Assembly: GCF_010389155.1 (NCBI RefSeq)
Contig: NC_057766.1
Location: 33,427,516 to 33,491,515, forward strand
DNA length: 64,000 nt
Direction of reading: 5' to 3'
Origin: Erigeron canadensis
Taxonomy: Eukaryota; Streptophyta; Magnoliopsida; Asterales; Asteraceae
Shown here: piece after piece, positions 22,848-32,857 of the stretch
Layout: every line of letters starts with the position of its first letter
Position numbering within the stretch: position 1 is the first letter of the stretch
The notes under the pieces: model-generated
Told to the model about the DNA's origin: nothing
The model's database searches: none
What the model saw: the letters and a program-made list of their open reading frames with translations, nothing else
Made by a program: the position numbers and the translations under genes

Positions 22848-24824
22848 TTAAACAGATGGCCCTTCGCCAGTTTTCCTTCTTTTTGAGACTGATGAAATTG
22901 GCTGAGTATCCTCAGGATCAAGGCCTAATCTTTCTTCAATATTTTCCTTGAACTTGATAAGATTTTGCAATACGTACTCCCAGCCTCTTTCAACTTTATT
23001 CTTCCTCTGTCTCCCCTCCAGCAACCTCAACATTTCAACATGTTCGGAATGACCATACTGATGGACATCCGGGTTCTCAGTTGTCCTTTTAGGCCCACCA
23101 AAGTATTGTACCTCAACAACAAAATGCTTGGCACCAGGCTTGATCGAAACCTTAACATCAGTAATCCTGCCTCTATTGTGCCTTCGACGCTGTACATCTG
23201 ACAAGTATGTGCGAGCTTCAGATTCATTTGTCAGTTTGATTTTGCTCGTGCTCAGCTTTTGTGTAGCAGCTCGAATATCATCAGTTGTGGGTTCAGATGG
23301 TTCTACCCAAGTCCTCAGATTTGCATCTCTTGGCAAGGCTTTTTGTTTTCTCCCTTTGGACTTGGGTGGATTCAATACTTTGGTGACCGCCTTCTTTACC
23401 TGCTCAGTCCTCTTGAGAATCCCTTCAGACCTAATCTCTCTGGCCTTTTCCACCGAAACATTCAAACACTTAGCATCCAGTTCAGCCTCATCATCCTGGT
23501 AGTGTTTGTCCAGTTCAACTTCAAGCATCTCCTTCAGTGCATTGACTATTCTTGGATCTTCTTTGATCTTCTTGTATTCAACAAGTGTCAAGCCAAGGAG
23601 TTGAGCATCAGTGATATCAACAAGAGGGGTTGGAAGACTTCTTCTTGATTCAAATTGGTTCACCTTCATCTGTTTCTTCCTTTCCTTGACCAGGTATCCC
23701 ACTCTTGCTAATTTCTGACTCTCGCTTTCAGTAACTGGAGGCAACAAATCAACATTGCCAGTTTCCAACATCAGTGCATCGGTGGCCGGTTCCATAGATT
23801 CATCAGCAATGGCCTTTCCCTTATCAACACTCCCAACCACCACATCATCAAACATCTCAATCTCCTGGTCACCAGCCTCAGTACTGGTAGCCGCCACTAT
23901 CTCCTTCCCTTTACCTGAAGTCTCCACAAGAGTGCGAGGGGTATGTACCGACCTTTCCCCCTTGGCAGCATCTAGTCCTTGCCTGATGGCTTCAAAATCG
24001 GCATGACTAGAGGGCAAGCGATCTAGAGGCTGCCATGATTGCATTGTTTTGCACTCTTTGAAGACTCCACAAATTATGCGAACTGTCCTCCATAGATGAT
24101 TTATCTCTTGAGACTGAGTCATAACATTTCCACTTGTCTGCTCTTGACTCTTTAAAATCTGTTTGAGTATAGAGAGATCATCTGAAGAGAGCCCAGTTGC
24201 AGGGACTTCCTTAACACTTTCAGTCACACCCTCCCTTCCTTTGCCAACTTCAGTGGTCAGATCCGATATGGCAGTTGAGTGTTCAGAGACCTTGCTGGCC
24301 AGTGTATCCAGACTGCACCTCAACCGATCAATCTCAGATGTAATAGGAGTGAGATCGACCTGGGGCGCTGCAATCTTGGTGATCTCAGACATCACCTTTT
24401 CAATCAAATTGTTTCCACTGGCAGCCAAGGTTTCTTCAATCTTGAGACCCACTGAAGAATGTGACTGGTGCCCAAGCGCAGTCACATCTAGGCCAGGTTT
24501 GTTACAAAAATCTTGCACCTGCCTTTCAAGATTCTTAATATCAACCTCTGAAGATCTGACAGTACTGTTCAGCAGGTTGGATATTGAAGAGGTGACTCCA
24601 GATTGAGTCAGTGCGAACGCCTCCCTTAAAGATGTTGCCAGTTGATTGGAGGATTCCACTAACTCGTTCAGCTTGCCAAACACCAAGTCCTCATTGGCAG
24701 AGAACTTGTTGATCCCCAAGTCAACCACTTTAATATTTTGCAAGTGATCTTTGTGGTACCTGGAGAGGGACTTGGTGTTCCTATCGAGTGTCTTTTGAAT
24801 CTCTTCCACCCTCGCGAGAAGGTT
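22848..24824 (-). CDS. Third ORF of copy B, C-terminal part (coiled coil, after TAG)
   Basis: This frame continues directly from the TAG that ends the 584-codon part; both are in the same frame with no ATG at the start (the codon at 24809 is GTG). It is therefore the second half of one protein of about 1,240 aa. Residues about 1-230 have heptad-like hydrophobic spacing (coiled coil). The middle is Glu/Lys-rich. The C-terminal 100 residues (IKPGAKHFVVEVQYFGG and following) are more ordered, and a basic SKRRK lies near the end. No membrane segment is visible. Sireviruses often carry an extra ORF here, called env-like; nothing in this sequence supports an envelope role. Confidence 0.75.
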   Translation of the reverse strand, partial: NLLARVEEIQKTLDRNTKSLSRYHKDHLQNIKVVDLGINKFSANEDLVFGKLNELVESSNQLATSLREAFALTQSGVTSSISNLLNSTVRSSEVDIKNLERQVQDFCNKPGLDVTALGHQSHSSVGLKIEETLAASGNNLIEKVMSEITKIAAPQVDLTPITSEIDRLRCSLDTLASKVSEHSTAISDLTTEVGKGREGVTESVKEVPATGLSSDDLSILKQILKSQEQTSGNVMTQSQEINHLWRTVRIICGVFKECKTMQSWQPLDRLPSSHADFEAIRQGLDAAKGERSVHTPRTLVETSGKGKEIVAATSTEAGDQEIEMFDDVVVGSVDKGKAIADESMEPATDALMLETGNVDLLPPVTESESQKLARVGYLVKERKKQMKVNQFESRRSLPTPLVDITDAQLLGLTLVEYKKIKEDPRIVNALKEMLEVELDKHYQDDEAELDAKCLNVSVEKAREIRSEGILKRTEQVKKAVTKVLNPPKSKGRKQKALPRDANLRTWVEPSEPTTDDIRAATQKLSTSKIKLTNESEARTYLSDVQRRRHNRGRITDVKVSIKPGAKHFVVEVQYFGGPKRTTENPDVHQYGHSEHVEMLRLLEGRQRKNKVERGWEYVLQNLIKFKENIEERLGLDPEDTQPISSVSKRRKTGEGPSV

Positions 24825-26579
24825 CTAGAGATCGGCTTGGAAAGACACGAATTGGCTGTCCAATGACGGAGGAGAAGGTGTCACTGGACTAGCCGAAAAA
24901 GCTACCGGTGCAACTGGACGAGGTATGACAATATTTGGTTCTCTAGTTGCGGTAGCATCAGTTGATAGAAGAGGAGGGGTTGTAGAAATGAAGGGAAGAG
25001 ATTCAATGTGTCGTTCATGCTGAGAATGCTCAGGTGTGAACGTCGACGACAGTGGGGTTAGGATGTGTCTATTTCTAGGCACACCCATAGAAGAAGGTGG
25101 TTGGCGAGAGGTGAATATTTGAGGTATATCTAAGCTTTGTACATTAGTTGGGGAAACTGAAACATGTGGTTCTTGGGGTTGACCAAGGAGAGAAGGGAGC
25201 TGATCAAGTACAGTTGCATCAGCCATCTCCTGGTCAGATTCTGTCTCAGATGAGTCCGAAGACTCAAGCTGAAACACACCCTCATTTATGCCAAGATCCA
25301 TAAATGTTGGGGGTGGCTGAACAAGTTGTTCAGACTCCTGATGACCAGTTTGAGTTGCCTCAATGGTATCATCAGTTTGAGAATCCGTTGCCGAAGCATC
25401 TTCTCCCTGGACAGAGGTGACTGGTGCCTCAACCACAACTGCTCTATCCTCAGTTGCAATATCATCGGCAGCGGCTTCAGAGACCACTATCACAGATTGT
25501 GACTGGTCAGGTGCAGCAAGTCCAGATCTTGGTCTCCTGCTTTTAGAGGATCTTCTTGCTTTAGGAACTGCCTGGACTCCTGTTTCTGCCACAGTTACTA
25601 CTTCAGTAGACGAACCGGTGGGTCCCTCATTATTTTGAGGCCCGCCCAGTTGCCTTTCTGATTCACCAGATTGTGGTGCATCAGTTTTAGAGAATGCAAA
25701 AATCATTCTCGGGGACATCTGGACTTCATCAGAAGTGGACACCAGGTTGTCCAGATTCCTCAACAGTTCTGGCACAGAGAACAAGGATTGCATGTTGTTG
25801 TACTCTTCCCTGCCCAGAATCTGAATGAAACAAAGGGACAGGAATCTTGAAAAGGGAACACAAGGACCCCTGTTGCCTTTCAACTTGAACACCAGGCTCC
25901 TGAACAAAATACCTGCAAAGTCCACCCTCAGTCCATTCCAAAGGCAGTAAGCCATCTCTGCCTGAAAGGAGTTTATCTGGTCCAATCCACCAGAACTCCC
26001 TCCCAAACTCTCCACCAAGTGAACCATAAAGAACTTCCAGGATGGTGAAAGCCCTTTCATTGTAATAGACCCCTTGGTCTTCAACACATCCCCCTCCACC
26101 ATCTCCTTATTTCCCATATCAAGGAAGACCTGGCGGAAATTAATATTGGAGGAAATCACCATTGGATTTTCATTTTGTCTCCAGTAATTGAGGTTAAGGG
26201 CTTCCCTCAATGTTTCAGTGGTGATGGTACACGGGACTGACCCATCCTTTAGAGAAAAGGAGATGGATGAGCAGTCCTCAGAAAGAGAGGCAGTGTACCA
26301 GAATTCACACAAGTAGTCATGAAATAGCTTGTGTGGATTCAAAGAAAAGGCATCGCTGAGGGGAGAAATCCGAAGAAAGGATTGGATTCTCCCTATAAGA
26401 GAGTCAGCGGCCTGGAGCCCTTGAAGAGATGCCATTGGATTATTTGGATTTAATTTAATAAGTTTAGAACTTATGGGAGCACCAGTGGCACGAATAACAT
26501 TTTGTGATGGAATGTACTCAGCAGTGAGTAGATTCACATCACGAGAACGAGATGAAGAAGAAGAAGATTTAGGAGCCAT
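24825..26579 (-). CDS. Third ORF of copy B, N-terminal part (584 aa, ends at TAG)
   Basis: The ATG at 26579 is followed by a Ser-rich start, then a helical domain of about 250 residues (about 50-300) whose pattern (LRISPLSDAFSLNPHKLFHD near its start) I recognise from the extra ORFs of Asteraceae transposons. Residues about 310-570 are low-complexity, rich in Ser, Pro, Thr, Asp and Gln. It stops at TAG (24827-24825), where copy A has TCG, so the stop is probably a point mutation, or possibly a readthrough site. Its biochemical role is unknown. Confidence 0.75.
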   Translation of the reverse strand: MAPKSSSSSSRSRDVNLLTAEYIPSQNVIRATGAPISSKLIKLNPNNPMASLQGLQAADSLIGRIQSFLRISPLSDAFSLNPHKLFHDYLCEFWYTASLSEDCSSISFSLKDGSVPCTITTETLREALNLNYWRQNENPMVISSNINFRQVFLDMGNKEMVEGDVLKTKGSITMKGLSPSWKFFMVHLVESLGGSSGGLDQINSFQAEMAYCLWNGLRVDFAGILFRSLVFKLKGNRGPCVPFSRFLSLCFIQILGREEYNNMQSLFSVPELLRNLDNLVSTSDEVQMSPRMIFAFSKTDAPQSGESERQLGGPQNNEGPTGSSTEVVTVAETGVQAVPKARRSSKSRRPRSGLAAPDQSQSVIVVSEAAADDIATEDRAVVVEAPVTSVQGEDASATDSQTDDTIEATQTGHQESEQLVQPPPTFMDLGINEGVFQLESSDSSETESDQEMADATVLDQLPSLLGQPQEPHVSVSPTNVQSLDIPQIFTSRQPPSSMGVPRNRHILTPLSSTFTPEHSQHERHIESLPFISTTPPLLSTDATATREPNIVIPRPVAPVAFSASPVTPSPPSLDSQFVSFQADL

Positions 26580-26708
26580 TTGTGAATTTAGATTTAGGCT
26601 TTTGGACTTAAAGAAGAAAGAGAGAAAAGGATCTCGAATTGTGAATGATTGAAAGAGTAAATGAAGGAATTTTGAGAGAAGTAAATGAGACGGATATATT
26701 GGTGGGGG

Positions 26709-26995
26709 TATATATAGGTAGTAAAAATATTGCCAAAATATATACGAAAAGATATTTTAGTCTCCAAAAGTTTGAAATAATTTGTAAAAAGTTATTTTCC
26801 AAAATTTTGAGAATTCAAAAATATTTAATACTTCCCATCAAGCATTTAATGCTACGACGGCTGGTATTCCCACTTACCCACTAACTTCACCAATACCCAT
26901 AAAAAGTGCAGTACATTTCAGCAAAAGTCTTGACACGTAAGACATGTCAGGTGACGTTCGTGAGTGCGAGGTTAGTACTCGAGTAACATCACGTG
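26709..26995 (-). promoter_or_regulatory. Possible internal promoter of third ORF (copy B)
   Basis: TATATATA at 26709-26716 lies 130 bp before the ATG at 26579, and a G-box CACGTG is at 26990-26995. The arrangement is the same in copy A and in the right contig. Activity is inferred. Confidence 0.4.
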
Positions 26996-27276
26996 TCACA
27001 AGTATCCACCAAGTAAAACACAACGTTATGAAATCTGGCTGACCACCATTTTGAGACAAGACCAAACTAGCAACCAAAAGAAAATTTAGATGCCAGTTTC
27101 AACTGATGACCTTCAGTTGCATTTTTCAATAATTTATTTGAAAATATTTTGAGTCTTTTTCCCCCTAAAAATGTGATCCATTTGATCAATGACTAGTCTT
27201 TGAGTACATCAAGGCGTTCAATCTCCAACCAATCAAGGATCACCTGGACCATCCTCAACTGAAGGGCCTCTTCAGT

Positions 27277-30200
27277 TTAATGAGGATTTAACATACCCAG
27301 TTCACTGATGAGATGTTTAAAAGTCTTTTCATCAAGAGGTTTTGTAAAAACATCAGCTAACTGTTTATCAGTGGGGATGAAATGTATTTCAATATCTCCT
27401 TTCATAACATGATCACGAATGAAGTGATACCTGATATCAATATGCTTTGTCTTTGAGTGCATCACTGGGTTGTGAGATATAGCAATAGCACTGGTGTTGT
27501 CACAAAAGATTGGGGTCCTTGTGAATTTCATGCCATAATCAAGTAACTGGTTTTTGATCCAGAGAATCTGGGCACAGCAACTGGCCGCAGAAATGTATTC
27601 TGCCTCAGCAGTAGACATTGAGACTGAAGTCTGCTTCTTACTGGTCCAACTCACCAGTTTTCCCCCTAGGAAATGACATCCACCAGTTGTGGATTTTCTA
27701 TCAATCTTACAACCTGCATGATCTGAATCTGAAAAACCATTAGATCTAACCCTGAGCCTTTGGGATACCAAAGACCAAGGCTAGGGCACCCTTTCAGGTA
27801 CCTGAAAATGCGTTTAACAGCATGCAAGTGTGATTCTTTTGGATTTGCCTGAAATCTGGCACATAAACATGTTGCAAACATTATATCTGGTCGACTGGCA
27901 GTTAGATACATCAGTGAACCAACCATTCCACGATATTCTTTTTGGTCCACTGGTTTTCCATTTGGGTCAGAGTCCAAATTTAATGGAGCTGAAATAGGTG
28001 TGGTTTTTGATGGGATTGAATCAAATTTGTATTTTCTCAACAAATCTCTGACATATTTTTCTTGGTTAATAAAAATACCATCCATGGTTTGTTTAATTTG
28101 TAAACCTAAGAAAAATGTTAATTCACCCATTAAACTCATCTCATATTCTTGAGACATAATTTTTGAAAACCTTTTACACATTCCATCATCAGTTGACCCA
28201 AATATATATCATCAACATAAATTTGTACCAGCAAGATATCACCTTTTCTTTCAAGATGAACAAGGTATTATCTATTGCACCTCTTTGAAAACCATTTTTG
28301 AGAAGATGTTTAGTTAGAGTATCATACCAGGCTCTTGGGGCTTGTCGAAGACCATATAAAGCTTTGTTCAGTCTATATACCCAATGTGGATGCTTTTCAT
28401 TTATGAAGCCTGGAGTCTGCGTAACATACACTTCTTCTTCCAATGTGCCATTCAGAAACGCACTTTTTACATCCATCTGGAAAACCTTGAATTGCAAGTG
28501 AGCAGCATAAGCCAGGAAAATTCTGATGGCTTCAAGTCTTGCAACTGGAGCAAAAGTTTCATCGAAATCAACACCTTCTGCTTGACAATAACCCTTGGCA
28601 ACTAATCTAGCTTTGTTCCTGATAACGTTGCCATCTTCATCCATCTTGTTCCGGTAGACCCACCTCGTTCCAATGGGTTCTCTCTTTAACCTGGAGGACA
28701 AGGAACAAGCTCCCAAACGTTGTTCCTTTCGAACTGGTTGAGTTCTTCTTGCATAGCTTCAACCCAGCTTGGATCTGCCATAGCCTCGTCAATCTTCTTC
28801 GGTTCAATCAGTGATAAGAAGGTGACGTTCAAGCATTGATCACTTGTGGCTCTTCTAGTCTGAACCCCACTATCTGGATTGCCAATAATCTGCTCAATGG
28901 GATGAGCAGCAGTCCATTTAGTGTATTGACTAGGTTGGTATAATACAACATCAGTGCAAGACACTTGACGATCTCCAACAGATGCAGCAACAGGAGGAGG
29001 ATCAGTCCAAACTACTTCAACTTCATCATCAGTGTCAACTGAAGAGTTGACATGATTATCTTCAAACAAAGGTATATCTTGAAGAACTGGAGAAGCTTGA
29101 ACTGGTTCTGATGTTGTTGTGGCACGCACATCAGATCCAATTACCAGTTTTTCAGGTAGGTTAAAACTGATAGAAGGATAAAATGAGGTGTCACACATGT
29201 TCTCCTTTTCCATTACAGGTTCCAAGACTTGATGTCTGGAAACATTTTCTGGTGTACTAACTGATTGATGAACCTGATCAGATACACCAAAATCAACTGG
29301 GACAACTGAAGATAAATCAAGGGTTGGTCTATTGTTGATTGCTTCATTTGATTCATCGAACGTGACATGAATTGTCTCATGTACCTTTTGGAGTCTATAA
29401 TTATAACTCTATAGGCTTTTCTAATATTTGAATACCCCACAAAGACACCTTCGTCAGCTTTTGCATCAAATTTTCCCAACTGACTGGAATCGTTTAAAAT
29501 GTAAACTGGACAACCAAATACATGGAAATATCCAATATTGGTTTACGATTCCTGAGGACTTCATAGGCAGTCTTCCTGTGTCTCTTGACATAAATGACCG
29601 TTTTGGGTGTGACATGCAGTTGCCACAGCTTCAGCCCAAAAACAGGTGGGAAGACCAGATTCAGATAACATACTTCTGGCAGCTTCAATCAATGTGCGAT
29701 TCTTCCTTTCAACCCACACCATTTGTTTGGAGAACGAGCTGACGAAAGTTTTGAGAAATGCCAGTGTCAGTGCAAAATGTCTCAATTCTTTATTCATGAA
29801 TTCTGTACCGTTATCACTTCGCAACTGACACACTTTCTTGGTACTACTGAGCTCAATTCGCTTGATGAGAGAGATAATTTCACCAGATGCATCACTCTTT
29901 GATCTGATAAATATCACCCAACAAAATCTGGTGTATTCATCGACCACAACTAAAGTGTATCTCTTACAGCTTTAGTTTTGAAAATTCACTGGACCAAAAA
30001 GATCCATATGAGCATGTGAAGAGTGTTCAGTGATGCTGAAATTCTGCCTGGTGGCTCTTTTTCTTTTTTTTTTTTGCCCATTTCACACATGGACATGGCT
30101 TTCCTTTTTAAAGGAAAACAGGGTATTCCATAACAGTTGTTTCTTGACAATTGTTAATATTTTGAAGTTAAGATGGGATAATCGTTATGCACAGCAGTTG

Positions 30201-30598
30201 GTGTCTCATCAGCCTTGACATAGAACCAATGCTCTTTTGGAGCAGGCTCCATGTTCATCATGTACACATTCCCTTTTCTTGGTGCAATCATGATACCTTC
30301 CAATCCTTGTTAAAAACAGTCTTGAGCATACTACTCGAACAGCCCTATATCCCATCATCACAAAGTGACTGACACTTTCGGTATATTTCAAACCATGACA
30401 AATGCCACCTTAGTGAAATGGAATTGCCATTGTCAACAACACATATCCCTAAGTTTTCCACTTCCATCATTACCAAATGTCCGTGGTCCACGCAGACAGT
30501 GAATTCTCCACCAGGGGCTTACATCCGGTCATAGTCGGCCAGCTGCGCGTCCAGATACCAATCTCTTCTTACGATCGCCCTGCACACCCAAGTAATGA
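27277..30598 (-). pseudogene. Copia pol, copy B, left contig (frameshifted)
   Basis: It has the same domain order as copy A: RNase H (27277-27771), RT (to about 28716), a spacer region, integrase (to about 29950) and the protease end (about 30540). The frame breaks at 27,745, 28,205 and 28,690, and very often between 29,400 and 30,598, mostly by single-base losses. The density of breaks rises towards the gap at 30,961, which suggests unpolished contig-end sequence rather than true decay. I would not treat this copy as a real pseudogene without reads. Confidence 0.8.
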
Positions 30599-30960
30599 TT
30601 AGTTATTTTTGTGAAACCATTTTTCTTGATGGGTCACTGGACTTCTTCTGAGAAGTCCCAGGTACTGACTGGGTGTTGAACTGGATGAGGGAATGGAGGG
30701 TTCTCTCAGTTTCGGAGTGAAGACAATTGGTTTTAGTGGAACATTGACTCCTTTTTCTTTTCAAATTTGCTCCTTTGAGCAGATGTTCCATTTTTGTTGT
30801 ACATGAAGAGGATGCACCTCCTTCCAAATTCTTAATTCTGGCAGTACAACTTTGTACTGCCTGACAAAATTTGGATTGATTTCCATTTTACCAAAATGTT
30901 TTCTTCAGGCGCGGCCTTTGGACTTTGGCTCAGCGGGGGTTTTAGTCTTTAGAGTTGAGG
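30599..30960 (-). pseudogene. Gag C-terminal fragment, copy B, left contig end
   Basis: It corresponds to the last 120 or so codons of gag (compare 36186-36570) with many single-base differences. It is cut by the N run. Confidence 0.8.
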
Positions 30961-31060
30961 NNNNNNNNNNNNNNNNNNNNNNNNNNNNNNNNNNNNNNNN
31001 NNNNNNNNNNNNNNNNNNNNNNNNNNNNNNNNNNNNNNNNNNNNNNNNNNNNNNNNNNNN
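30961..31060. other. Assembly gap (100 N)
   Basis: Exactly 100 N, the usual placeholder for a gap of unknown length. The sequence left of it continues in copy at 36,571; the sequence right of it continues in copy from 25,433. Confidence 1.
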
Positions 31061-32176
31061 CCACACTGCTCTATCCTCAGTTGCAATATCATCGGCAGCG
31101 GCTTCAGGACCACTATCACAGATTGTGACTGGTTCAGGTGCAGCAAGTCCAATCTTGGTCTCCTGCTTTTAGAGGATCTTCTTGCTTTAAGAACTGCCTG
31201 ACTCCTGTTTCTGCCCACAGTTCTACTTCAGTAACGAACCGGTGGGTCCCTCATTATTTTGAGGCCCGCCAGTTGCCTTTCTGATTCACCAGATTGTGTG
31301 CATCAGTTTTAGAGAATGCAAAAATCATTCTCGGGGACTCTGGACTTCATCAGAAGTGGACACCAGTTGTCCAGATTCCTCAACAGTTCTGGCACAGAGA
31401 ACAAGGATTGCATGTTGTTGTACTCTTCCCTGCCCAAATCTGATGAAACAAAGGGACATGAACTTGAAAAGGAACACAATGACCCCTGTTGCCTTTCAAC
31501 TTGAACACCAGGCTCCTGAACAATACCTGCAAAGTCCCCCCTCATCCATTCCAAAGGCAGTAAGCCATCTCTGCCTGAAGGAGTTATCTGGTCCAATCCA
31601 CCAGAACTCCCTCCCAAACTCTCCACCAAGTGAACCATAAGAACTTCCAGATGGTGAAAGCCCTTCATTGTAATAGACCCCCTTGGTCTTCAACACATCC
31701 CCCTCCACCATCCCTTATTTCCCATATCAAGAGACCTGGCGGAAATTAATATTGGAGGAAATCACCATTGGATTTTCATTTGTTGTCTCAGTATTGAGGT
31801 TAAGGGCTTCCTCAATGTTTCAGTGGTGATGGTACACGGGACTGACCCATCCTTTAGAGAAAAGGAGATGGATGAGCAGTCCTCAGAAAGAGAGGCAGTG
31901 TACCAGAATTCACACAAGTAGTCATGAAATAGCTTGTGTGGATTCAAAGAAAAGGCATCGCTGAGGGGAGAAATCCGAAGAAAGGATTGGATTCTCCCTA
32001 AGAGATCAGCGGCCTGGAGCCCTTGAAGAGATGCCATGGATTATTTGGATTAATTAATAAGTTTAGAACTTATGGAGCACCAGTGGCACGAAAACATTTT
32101 GTGATGGAATGTACTCAGCAGTGAGTAGATTCACATCACGAGAACGAGATGAAGAAGAAGAAGATTTAGGAGCCAT
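31061..32176 (-). pseudogene. Third ORF fragment, right contig start (duplicate of 25433-26579)
   Basis: This is the same sequence as the N-terminal part of the third ORF in the left contig, with many single-base deletions that break the frame. It starts at the gap. It is probably the same DNA assembled twice. The TATA-like box (32301-32308) and G-box (32575-32580) upstream are retained. Confidence 0.8.
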
Positions 32177-32857
32177 TTGTGAATTTAGATTTAGGTTTGG
32201 ACTTAAGAAGAAAGAGAGAAAGGATCTCGAATTGTGAATGATTGAAAGAGTAAATGAAGGAATTTGAGAGAAGTAAATGAGACGGATATATTGGTGGGGG
32301 TATATATAGGCAGTAAAATATTGCCAAATATATACGAAAAGATATTTTAGTCTCCAAAAGTTTGAAATAATTTGTAAAAAGTTATTTTCCAAAATTTTGA
32401 GAATTCAAAATATTTAATACTTCCCATCAAGCATTTATGCTACGACGGCTGGTATTCCCACTCACCACTAACTTCACCAATACCCATAAAAAGTGCAGTA
32501 CATTTCAGCAAAAGTCTTGAACGTAAGACATGTCAGGTGACGTTCGTGAGTGCGAGGTTAGTCTCGAGTAACATCACGTGTCACAAGTATCCACCAAGTA
32601 AAACACAACGTTATGAAATCTGGCTGACCACCATTTGAGACAAGACCAAACTAGCAACAAAAAGAAATTAGATGCCAGTTTCAACTGATGACCTTCAGTT
32701 GCTTTTCAATAATTTATTTGAAAAATATTTTGAGTCTTTTCCCCCTAAAATGTGATCCATTTGATCAGTGACTGTAGTCTTTGAGTACATCAAGGCGTTC
32801 AATCTCCAACCAATCAAGGATCACCTGGACCATCCTCAACTGAAGGGCCTCTTCAGT

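Noticed and set aside
22848..26579. Third ORF as an envelope gene
   Set aside because: No signal peptide, membrane segment or cleavage site can be seen; position after pol alone is not enough.
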